64,000 nt of DNA, taken from positions 1-64,000 of the forward strand of contig CBDCVJ010000066.1 in NCBI GenBank assembly GCA_965222975.1, read 5' to 3'. Source of the DNA: UBA6168 sp965222975. GTDB taxonomy: Bacteria > Bacteroidota > Bacteroidia > Chitinophagales > Saprospiraceae. The notes under the pieces were generated by a model. The model was given only the letters and a program-made list of their open reading frames with translations. It was not told where the DNA came from and did no database searches. Each line of letters starts with the position of its first letter. The stretch's first letter is position 1. The position numbers and the translations under genes were made by a program. Of the stretch, positions 52,105 to 60,245 are shown in pieces.

Positions 52105-53008
52105 ATGAACAGCAACAGAACTGAAGAAAAAAACAGGAGAAAAGGACTGATTTTCAGCGTTGTTCTTCATACAACCCTGATCTTGCTACTGGCCTTCTTT
52201 GGGCTTTCATGGCAATCACCCCCACCTGAACCCGGTGGCATATTGGTCAACCTCGGCATCCCTGATGTAGGACAAGGTGATGAGAATGCCCCCAAAGGTG
52301 AACCCGCCCCTCCAGTAGAAGAGGTTGAACCTGAACCTGTTGAGGAAACGCCCCCTCCTAAAGAAACCAAACCTGAGCCCAAAAAGGAAACCAAACCTAA
52401 ACCTACCCCTAAAAAAGAAGTAAAGAAAACAGAAGACCCTAATGCTGCTGCTATCCGCAAGCAAAAAGAAGAAGCGAAAAGAAAAGCAGATGCGGAAGCC
52501 AAGAAAATAGCCGAAGCAGAACGTAAAAAAAGAGAAGCCGAAGCCAAGAAAAAGGCAGAAGCTGCTGCCAAAAAAGCAGAAGAAGACCGCAAACGGAAAG
52601 AATTGGAAGCCCTCCGTATCGGGCGGCCTCGGCGGAGGCAAAGGAGATGGCAAAGGGAATACAGGCAAGCCAGGCAACCAAGGCGATCCAGGTGGCGATC
52701 CAAATGCAGGCGCACTTTCAGGCATCAGCACGGGCAGCGGTACGGTCGGGGGAGGATTGAGCGGACGGGGCTACCAACGACCTGCACCTCCCAAGGACAA
52801 TTCACAGGCCACAGGTGTCGTTGTTGTTTATGTTTGTGTCAACAAGAATGGATCCGTAATCAGTGCCGAGTACACCCAATCCGGTTCTACTACGGCTGAT
52901 TCCAACCTGAAACGCATCGCCATTGCCAATGCAAAAAAATACAGGTTCGATAAAGGAAGTGTCGATAAACAATGTGGCACCATCCGATACGACTTTAAAC
53001 TGAAATAA
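52105..53008 (+). CDS. tonB: TonB family energy transducer, frameshifted
   Basis: The first frame carries an N-terminal helix (GLIFSVVLHTTLILLLAFFGL), a proline/glutamate/lysine-rich spacer (EPVEETPPPKETKPEPKKE) and an alanine/lysine helical linker up to KRKELEA. The other frame continues with a glycine-rich stretch (GGLGGGKGDGKGN) and the C-terminal domain GVVVVYVCVNKNGSVISAEY to IRYDFKLK. Removing one C from the run at 52610-52612 joins them (ELEASVSGGLGGGK). TonB spans the periplasm to energise outer-membrane receptors. A terminator follows, closing the exb-ton unit. Confidence 0.87.
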
Positions 53009-53033
53009 TCGCAATCCAATACCTTTTTTCTGA

Positions 53034-53072
53034 AAGGGCGGTCTGCTTAACGGCAGCCGCCCTTTTGTTTTT
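53034..53072 (+). terminator. Rho-independent terminator after tonB
   Basis: The stem aagggcgg (53034-53041) pairs with ccgccctt (53057-53064), continued by ctgc/gcag inside, and is followed by a T-rich tail. Confidence 0.88.
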
Positions 53073-53129
53073 TACTTTTTCTAAATGGACTTTTTACTTT
53101 TTATTAAATTTATATGCCCTCACCTTTAT

Positions 53130-53137
53130 TACCTTTG
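53130..53137 (+). promoter_or_regulatory. Candidate -7 element of carA
   Basis: TACCTTTG matches TAnnTTTG. It lies 216 bases before the chosen carA start. The leader between them (about 53150-53352) shows no clear attenuator or riboswitch to me. Confidence 0.45.
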
Positions 53138-53352
53138 CCGCTGTTTGAAAAGTGATTTATCCAAATAAACAGCTAAGTGGAAAACCATCATCAGCAAAAC
53201 TTCTATTCTTTTCTTTCCAATTACGCCAAAACCTGGCTCATTTACAGACCTTTTTTTCCCAAATTTAAAATTAATAATTGTCGATTGTCAATTCCTGACA
53301 GGCTCAATGCCTCACTATGCTTTTGCCAATTTTCAATTACCTATTACCATTA

Positions 53353-54448
53353 ATGCAGCAACAACCAGCAGTATTACTTTTAGAAGACGGAACAATTTTT
53401 CATGGAAAATCAGCAGGAAAGATTGGCACGACAACAGGTGAAGTCTGTTTTAATACAGGCATGACGGGTTATCAGGAAATTTTTACTGACCCTTCTTACT
53501 TTGGTCAAATCCTCGTAACCACCAACGCCCATATAGGCAATTACGGTACTCGAATCACCGAAACGGAATCCGATGATATAAAGATTGCCGGGCTGGTTTG
53601 TAAAAATTTTACTTGGCAGTACAATCGGCCTTTGGCTAATGAATCTATTCAAGATTATTTTGAGAATGAAAATTTAGTGGGCATCTCAGATGTTGATACC
53701 AGAGCAGTGGTTCGCCACATCCGCAACAAAGGCGCTATGAATGCCATCATTTCTTCGGAAATCCTTGACCCCGAAGCTCTGAAAGAAAGACTGAGTAAAG
53801 TGCCAAGCATGGAAGGGCTTGAATTGGCCAGCCAGGTTTCCACTAAAGAAGCTTTTATGATGGGCAATTCAGACGCAAAGTTCAAGGTAGCCGTATTGGA
53901 CCTGGGCGTAAAAAGAAATATCCTCAACTGCATGGTAGAGCGAGGTTGCCATATCCAGGTTTTTCCTGCAAAAACCCCTTTCGAAGAAATGAAAAAGTGG
54001 AATCCTAATGGATATTTCATTTCCAATGGCCCTGGCGACCCCCGCCCCAATGGATTATGCCACTAAAACGACCCAAGCCATCTTGGATGAAAACAAACCC
54101 TTGTTTGGCATTTGCCTTGGCCATCAAATATTGGCACAAGCGGTAGGTATAAAAACCTATAAAATGCACCATGGCCATCGGGGTATCAATCACCCTGTAA
54201 AAAATATGGTTACAGGCCATTGTGAAATTACAAGTCAGAACCATGGCTTTGGCGTAAGCCCAGAAGCCATCGAAGCCAATAAGGACAAAGTGGAAATCAC
54301 CCATATCAACCTAAACGATAACACTATCGAAGGCATCAAGGTAAGGGGCAAAAAGGCATTCTCCGTGCAGTACCACCCAGAAGCCTCGCCAGGCCCCCAC
54401 GATGCCCGTTACCTTTTTGACGAATTTATCAAATTAATGGAGAATTAG
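53353..54448 (+). CDS. carA: Carbamoyl-phosphate synthase small subunit, frameshifted
   Basis: The start was chosen at ATG 53353 (MQQQPAVLLLEDGTIFHG); an in-frame ATG at 53317 is less typical. The N-terminal domain has TGEVCFNTGMTGYQEI and DVDTRAVVRHIRNKGAMN. The glutaminase domain follows with FISNGPGDP, then after the frameshift GICLGHQILAQAVG (catalytic cysteine) and QYHPEASPGPHD (histidine and glutamate). Removing one C from the C5 run at 54039-54043 restores GDPAPMDYA and a protein of about 365 residues. It supplies ammonia from glutamine for carbamoyl phosphate in pyrimidine and arginine synthesis. Confidence 0.92.
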
Positions 54449-54580
54449 TTGATCAGTGATTAGTTGGTCAGTGATTAGTGATTAGAGTTGTAACCAAATC
54501 AAGAATCATTAATCCAAAACATTCATCAATGACTTGATGGGCCAACTAATCACTGACCAACTAATCACTAATCAACTAAT
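54444..54580. repeat. Inverted repeat, 36-base arms with one mismatch, between carA and eno
   Basis: The arm 54444-54479 pairs with 54545-54580 with one mismatch. Both are built from the words attagttg, cagtgattagt and ttggtcagtg. The left arm covers the carA stop codon and the right arm ends two bases before the eno ATG. Confidence 0.93.
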
Positions 54581-54582
54581 AA

Positions 54583-55870
54583 ATGAGTGCAATCATAGAT
54601 GTAATAGCAAGAGAAATCCTCGACTCCCGGGGAAACCCAACCATAGAAGTTGAAGTATTGACTGAGGAAGGATTTGTTGGAAGAGCTGCCGTCCCATCAG
54701 GGGCTTCAACCGGTGTACACGAAGCAGTCGAATTGCGAGATGGTGATAAAAAACCGCTATTTAGGAAAAGGTGTCATCAAGGCCTGCTCCAATGTGGAGG
54801 AAATCATTGCCGACCACCTCCTTGGTGAAGAGGTTACCGACCAACGGTACATTGACGAGCTGATGATCGAACTGGACGGGACACCCAACAAGGGACATTT
54901 AGGAGCCAATGCTATTCTGGGCGTTTCTCTCGCTATCGCCAAGGCGGCAGCCGAAGAGTCTGGCCTCCCCCTTTATCGTTACGTTGGCGGTGCCAATGCC
55001 CACGTTTTGCCTGTGCCAATGATGAACATCTTAAACGGGGGTTCTCATGCTGACAACAGTATTGATTTTCAGGAATTTATGATTGTGCCCGTGGGAGCTG
55101 AAACCTTCTCGCAAGGCTTACGGATGGGTGTAGAAATATTCCATCACCTGAAAGCTGTTTTGAAAAAGAAAAAACACTCGACCAATGTGGGCGACGAAGG
55201 TGGATTTGCACCAAATCTAAAATCAAATAAAGCAGCCATTGAAACTGTTATTCAAGCTATCGAAAAAGCAGGCTACCGCCCAGGAGAAGATATAATGATA
55301 GCAATGGATGCCGCTGCGTCTGAATTTTATCTCAAGGAGGAAGGCGTTTACCACTTCCACCAATCTACGGGCGATAAACTGACGCCTGCAGAAATGGTCG
55401 GGTTTTGGAAGGAATGGGTGGATAAATACCCCATTTTTTCCATAGAGGACGGCATGGACGAGGATGATTGGAAAGGTTGGAAAGCATTGACCCGGGCCAT
55501 CGGCAAAAAAACGCAACTCGTTGGTGATGACCTTTTTGTCACAAATACTGTACGTTTGCAGAAAGGTATTGACAAAGGCATTGCCAACTCGATTCTGATA
55601 AAAGTCAATCAGATCGGGACTTTGACAGAAACCATCAACGCCGTGAGCCTCGCCCACCGCAACTCTTATACAAGTGTGATGAGCCATCGTTCCGGCGAAA
55701 CAGAAGACACCACTATTGCAGACCTCGCCGTTGCCTTGAACACTGGCCAGATCAAAACAGGATCAGCTTCCCGTTCTGACAGGATAGCCAAATACAACCA
55801 GTTATTAAGAATAGAAGAGGAACTGGGCGATTCAGGTTATTATCCAGGCAAAGCAATATTGACAAAATAA
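54583..55870 (+). CDS. eno: Enolase, frameshifted
   Basis: The first frame gives IIDVIAREILDSRGNPTIEV and VPSGASTGVHEAVELRDGD, then misreads. The second frame continues NRYLGKGVIKACSNVEEIIA through FMIVPVGAE, GDEGGFAPNL, FSIEDGMDEDDW, LVGDDLFVTN, ILIKVNQIGTLTE and SHRSGETEDTTIADLAV. Removing one A from the A6 run at 54748-54753 gives DGDKNRYLGKG and a normal protein of about 429 residues with all metal ligands and catalytic lysine region. It interconverts 2-phosphoglycerate and phosphoenolpyruvate. The following ftsB gene is a usual neighbour in the phylum. Confidence 0.95.
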
Positions 55871-55874
55871 CTAA

Positions 55875-55936
55875 TGGTGAATGGTGAGAGGTGAATGGTA
55901 AATATCATTCACCGTTCAACATTTACCATTCAACAT
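55875..55936. repeat. Repetitive inverted-repeat spacer between eno and ftsB
   Basis: Words of the atggtgaatggtgagagg type on the left face atttaccattcaac words on the right. The clearest pairing is gaatggtaaat with atttaccattc (11 bp). The array is imperfect compared with others in the window. Confidence 0.6.
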
Positions 55937-55946
55937 TAATAAAGTC

Positions 55947-56261
55947 ATGGCTGCTTCTAATCCACTCAACCAGTTGATGAAACAACTGCCGGCACCACTG
56001 AAGAACAAGTATTTCATCGTGCTGATTGTATTCTTTTTCCTCATGGTTTTTGTTGACAAACACGATTTACTGACGCAGGTTAAATTGAAAAATTCAGTAG
56101 ACCGCTTGGAACATGACAAGGCACATTTTGAAAAAGAAATCGAGCAGGCAAAGGAAGACCGTTTAAAGATTGAAACGAATAAGGAGCAATTTGCCAGAGA
56201 AAAATACCACATGCACAAGTCCGACGAGGAAGTGTTTGTCATTGAAAAAAAAGATAAATAA
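55947..56261 (+). CDS. ftsB: Septum formation initiator family protein (FtsB/DivIC)
   Basis: A 104-residue protein. One membrane helix (YFIVLIVFFFLMVFV, about 24-38) is followed by a coiled coil (VKLKNSVDRLEHDKAHFEKEIEQAKEDRLKIE), then AREKYHMHKSDEEVFVIE, the conserved REKYHM...EEVFVI ending of the family. It takes part in the divisome with FtsL/FtsQ counterparts. Its position directly behind eno matches the common gene order. Confidence 0.92.
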   Translation: MAASNPLNQLMKQLPAPLKNKYFIVLIVFFFLMVFVDKHDLLTQVKLKNSVDRLEHDKAHFEKEIEQAKEDRLKIETNKEQFAREKYHMHKSDEEVFVIEKKDK

Positions 56262-56320
56262 TAATGAAAAATGATGAATGAAAAATGATTTTTCATTTTT
56301 CATTCATCATTTTTCATTAT
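56261..56320. repeat. Inverted repeat, 28-bp perfect arms, behind ftsB
   Basis: The arm 56261-56288 pairs perfectly with 56293-56320, with loop tttt. Each arm consists of the repeated words aatgaaaaatgatg. It starts at the ftsB stop and ends 17 bases before the sucD start. Confidence 0.96.
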
Positions 56321-56337
56321 CCATTCACCATTAATAA

Positions 56338-57219
56338 ATGTCCGTTTTAGTAAACAAAGACTCAAAAGTTATAGTGCAAGGCTTTACCGGTAAAGAAGGC
56401 ACTTTCCACGCAACTCAAATGATCGAATATGGCACCAATGTCGTAGGTGGTGTTACTCCTGGCAAAGGTGGCCAAATCCATTTGGACAGGCCAGTATTTA
56501 ACACAGTGGAAAAAGCCGTTAAAGAAGCAGGTGCAGATGTTTCTGTAATATTTGTCCCTCCACGTTTTGCTGCCGACGCCATTATGGAGGCAGCAGATGC
56601 AGGTATTAAAACAATTATATGCATCACTGAAGGAATCCCAGTGCAGGACATGGTGAAGGTGAAGGCCTTTTTAGAAGATTTTCCAAATTGCCGTTTGGTC
56701 GGCCCCAACTGCCCTGGGGTCATGACACCGGGAGGTGCAAAATGCGGCATTATGCCAGGATTCATACATACCCCAGGGCCGCATAGGCATCGTAAGTCGT
56801 TCAGGTACACTAACCTTATGAGGCAGTTGACCAAGTGACAAAAGCAGGTAATGGGACAGTCTACTTGTATAGGTATTGGCGGTGACCCAATCGTTGGAAC
56901 AACCACTAAGGAGGCCGTTGAGCTTTTTATGAACGATCCCGACACCGATGGAATCGTCATGATTGGAGAAATTGGTGGTGGCATGGAAGCTGAAGCCGCT
57001 GAGTATGTCAAGGAGTATGGAACAAAACCAGTCGTTGGATTCATTGCAGGTCAAACCGCCCCGAAAGGCCGCACTATGGGACATGCTGGAGCAATCATCG
57101 GTGGAGCTGAAGATACTGCCGCTGCTAAAATGAAAATAATGGCGGCCTGTGGTATTCATGTAGTAGAATCTCCCGCAACTATTGGCGAGACCATGAGAAA
57201 AGTACTTGCAGAAAAATAA
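56338..57219 (+). CDS. sucD: Succinate-CoA ligase alpha subunit, with three single-base insertions
   Basis: The N-terminus MSVLVNKDSKVIVQGFTGKEGTFH is the CoA-binding domain, and LVGPNCPGVMTPG and CGIMPGFIHTPG follow. The frame then fails until GQSTCIGIGGDPIVGTT, after which it is normal to MRKVLAEK. The active-site histidine is in MGHAGAII. Removing one base from each of GGG 56776-56778, TT 56816-56817 and GGG 56853-56855 gives HTPGRIGIVSRSGTLTYEAV and DQVTKAGNGQST, the family sequence. The restored protein has about 292 residues. It makes succinate and GTP/ATP from succinyl-CoA in the citric acid cycle. Confidence 0.93.
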
Positions 57220-57256
57220 TTATTTGGGTAAATAATTTACCCTTTCTATATTGCGG

Positions 57257-57295
57257 AGGTGAACAAGGAAAAATTTCTTGTTCACCTTTTTTATT
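57257..57295 (+). terminator. Rho-independent terminator after sucD
   Basis: The stem aggtgaacaag (57257-57267) pairs with cttgttcacct (57277-57287), extended by a short AT stretch, and is followed by a T-rich tail. Confidence 0.9.
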
Positions 57296-57316
57296 TTTAA
57301 AACTTATTAATTAATC

Positions 57317-58018
57317 ATGAAAAAAATAGGCCTTTCAATTTTAATAATAATCCTTTTTAATTCTTTTAATTACGCTCAAAAAAATGGATGGATCTGTTTA
57401 TTGGAAAGGAAAAAGGCAAAGGATTTCCAACAATTAAATGGTACAGCCACCTATAAAATAAAAGGTAAAAAATTAATTGGCATTTCTAAAATGAACACAC
57501 CAAATAGTTTTTTCGCCACTAAAAAGACTTATGATGATTTTATTTTAGAATTTCAGGTAAAAATTGACACTGGTTTAAATTCCGGTGTGCAAATTCGCAG
57601 TGAATCAAAATCCGATTACATGGATGGACGAGTTCACGGATACCAAGTAGAAATAGAAACCAGCCCCCGAAAATGGGCAGGTGGCATTTATGAAGAAGCC
57701 CGCCGGGGTTGGCTTTACCCATTAAAAGAAAACCCAAAAGGCCAAGCTGCTTGGAAAAATGGTAAATGGAACCATTATCGTATTGAAGCCATTGGAAATG
57801 AATTAAAAACATGGGTGAATGGAATCCCCTGTGCCTATTTAATAGACGACATGACTGCCGAAGGGTTTATTGCTTTTCAAGTACATGGCATTTCCAGTGA
57901 ACATCAAGATGGTAAAAAAGTGAAGTGGCGGAAAATAAAAATAAAAACAACGGATTTGACAAATGAAAAGAGAATAGATATTTCACCTGCTCCAATTATT
58001 AATTTAACCAATAAATGA
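57317..58018 (+). CDS. DUF1080 (3-keto-disaccharide hydrolase) family protein
   Basis: A 233-residue protein with a signal peptide of about 20 residues (ending FNYAQ). The LamG-like fold shows YDDFILEFQVKIDTGLNSGVQIRS, YQVEIETSPRKWAGGIYEEARRGWL, WNHYRIEAIGNELKTWVNG and GFIAFQVHGI, all typical of DUF1080. The usual early motif LFNGKDL is replaced by LLERKKAKDF, so this position is divergent or locally mis-sequenced. Some members hydrolyse 3-keto-glycosides in the periplasm. It stands alone between two terminators or gene ends. Confidence 0.88.
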   Translation: MKKIGLSILIIILFNSFNYAQKNGWICLLERKKAKDFQQLNGTATYKIKGKKLIGISKMNTPNSFFATKKTYDDFILEFQVKIDTGLNSGVQIRSESKSDYMDGRVHGYQVEIETSPRKWAGGIYEEARRGWLYPLKENPKGQAAWKNGKWNHYRIEAIGNELKTWVNGIPCAYLIDDMTAEGFIAFQVHGISSEHQDGKKVKWRKIKIKTTDLTNEKRIDISPAPIINLTNK

Positions 58019-58100
58019 AATTATGGCTTCAGCTTGGCTTAATTTTTTTAAATCCCTGTTATATCAAATTGAAACTACGATTAGGATTAACCCCCATTTA

Positions 58101-60187
58101 TTATTTTGGGTGATAAATCTTTTTTGCATTTTTATAAACCTCATCTTTGTCAAGCGTCATGGTTTTTAATTTCCTATTTACAAATAGTTCCATCTGATCA
58201 GTAGAGTGAGGGCTATCTGGTCTTGCAGAAGCACCAAACGCATTGACTGTTTCTATTTCTACCCCACTGTCAGAATAACGAACCAACTCAATATACGAGT
58301 CGCCCGATTTAGCCCTTATCCTACCATCTTTTCTTTTTTTAGTGGACATCGCTGCCAGTACATCTGGCCCACCCGACACGGGCAAATCCACATTTCCTCT
58401 TGAGTGTCTTTGCAGTTCCCCTAATGGTACCGGGGTTTTTCCAAAATATTTAATCATATAATCCTGCGCATATATCATAGCCTCTTTCATTACTTTTTCA
58501 TTTAAATAATCACCAGTTCTCCACTTATAAGGTTCCTTAATTTTTCTTCTTAAATATTTGACGGCCAAAATAAATATAGAGGCTGCTTCGCTTTCTATGT
58601 CAGCTTCTCTATCCCAATTTTTCAACAATTTAATGCTTTCAGCAATTGCAGGGTTTTGCACAGGGTCAAAATGGAATATGTTTTCCAATTTTGGATATGA
58701 TTTAATAGGATTACTATAACTGCGGTCATACTTTATTTTCTTAAAATCATCATAATCCAATTTATTATACTGATTAATCAATTCATAAAAACGGACGGCT
58801 CGGTTTGTTAAACTTTCAGGATGTTGAAACCCAGTGGTTTAGGTACATGTTCATATTTCGGATTATGGTTTTCATGAGAACAAATAAATGGAGAATGGTT
58901 GCAATTATAAACATATCCAGATGGCGGATCGAGTAGATGCGGCAAACTATCCAATGGGTAAAATTCATCTTTCCAAAGTGTTTCAGAAGTATTGCCTGGT
59001 ACAACACCTGACCAATCGTATTTAGGGTTTCTTTTTGGGAAAAGGCCATTACTCAAATAATAAATATGGTCATCTTTATCGGCATAAACCAAATTCATAC
59101 AGGTTATTGCGTACATATTTAATGCCTCCATAAATTCATTATAGTTTTTTGCTTTGTTCATTTTATACCACTGCTCAGCAGAATTAACAACCCGATTGGC
59201 TGTAAAACGCAAAGCAAAAAAACCCTTATCAGTTTCGAAAGTGACACCGTATTTACTTTTGTAAAACTTTTTCTTGACACCAATTTTAAATAGTTTTAAT
59301 AATTTAATCCTTGCCTTTGCATGGTATTTTCCGAGTGTTTCCCATTTTCCGTCAAATTTATATTGCAATTTATTTTTAGGATGCATTTCGAGTTGAAAAA
59401 CGTCAGCAAAATCAGCGTAACTTAATGTGTGGCCCCATCCGAGGTTTTCATTTGTGCCTACGGAAATTACTGGACTTCCAACAAATGTAGCCCCCAAAAT
59501 ATTCAACCCTTCCCCACTATGCAAATGCGCTTCATACCAAGAATAGGGGCCTTCCAATGGTTGGTGGGAATTTATGGCGAGATATGTTTTCTCATCTTTT
59601 GTTTTATTTTTACTAATGGCGAAGGCATTTGATCCCGATGCTTCTGGCAAGTGAATAGGGTCAATTTTATTCTCCAATAATTTGATAGCTTCTTTATGAG
59701 TATGGGACATTAACGAGAGGCCGAGTACAAACCCCTTGACAATATCACGGTCATTTACCGGAAATAATTTTTTATGCAATATTTCTTTTGGATGAAGCTG
59801 TGCATAGGCATTTATCCCTTCTGCATATGCTTTTAAATACTTTTTAAAATATTCAGAGAATGAGGCTTCATATTTTTCCTCAACTATTTCGTCAGCCTCC
59901 GTCAAATGAAACAATATGTCAATACCAGCGCCCTGTTTCCCAACTACCTGACCAGTTAAATTTCTGATAGGAAGAAGCATTTCCTGCATAGTTTTAAAGT
60001 CATCCTCAGCTTGTGCCCATGCAAAACCATAGGCTACTTCCACATCTGTTTTCCCAAAAATATGCGGCACTCCCCACTCATCCCTTACTATATCAATATT
60101 CTCTGTATTGATCTCAATTTTTTGACCAGCCAATATACATTGCAACAAAAGAAACATGATGAATAAAAATATCGACTTCATACTCAT
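58101..60187 (-). CDS. Penicillin acylase family Ntn hydrolase, frameshifted
   Basis: The N-terminal part (58808-60187, 459 residues) has a signal peptide, IVRDEWGVPHIFGKTDVEVAYGFAWAQAEDDF and ASGSNAFAISK (about 190), where the serine is the Ntn nucleophile after precursor cleavage. The C-terminal part (58101-58781) begins LTNRAVRFYELINQYNKLD in the neighbouring frame and contains LGELQRHSRGNVDLPVSGGPD. Restoring one base in the AAA run at 58810-58812 joins them (...NILKVLTNRAV...) into a protein of about 695 residues, the family's normal size. Members cleave acyl amides, including acyl-homoserine lactones. The frameshift may be real or a sequence error. Confidence 0.87.
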
Positions 60188-60245
60188 TATTTTTTAAGAA
60201 GACCTAATTTGCGCTTTAAATCTAATAAACGCAAGCACAAATATT

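Noticed and set aside
52167..52731. Minus-strand frames opposite tonB
   Set aside because: Low-complexity reflections of the proline/lysine/alanine-rich TonB spacer.
54583..55870. Programmed ribosomal frameshifting in eno, carA, sucD, exbD or tonB
   Set aside because: Each break sits in a different homopolymer or short run without a shared slippery site or stimulator, sucD would need three events, and such recoding is unknown in these families.
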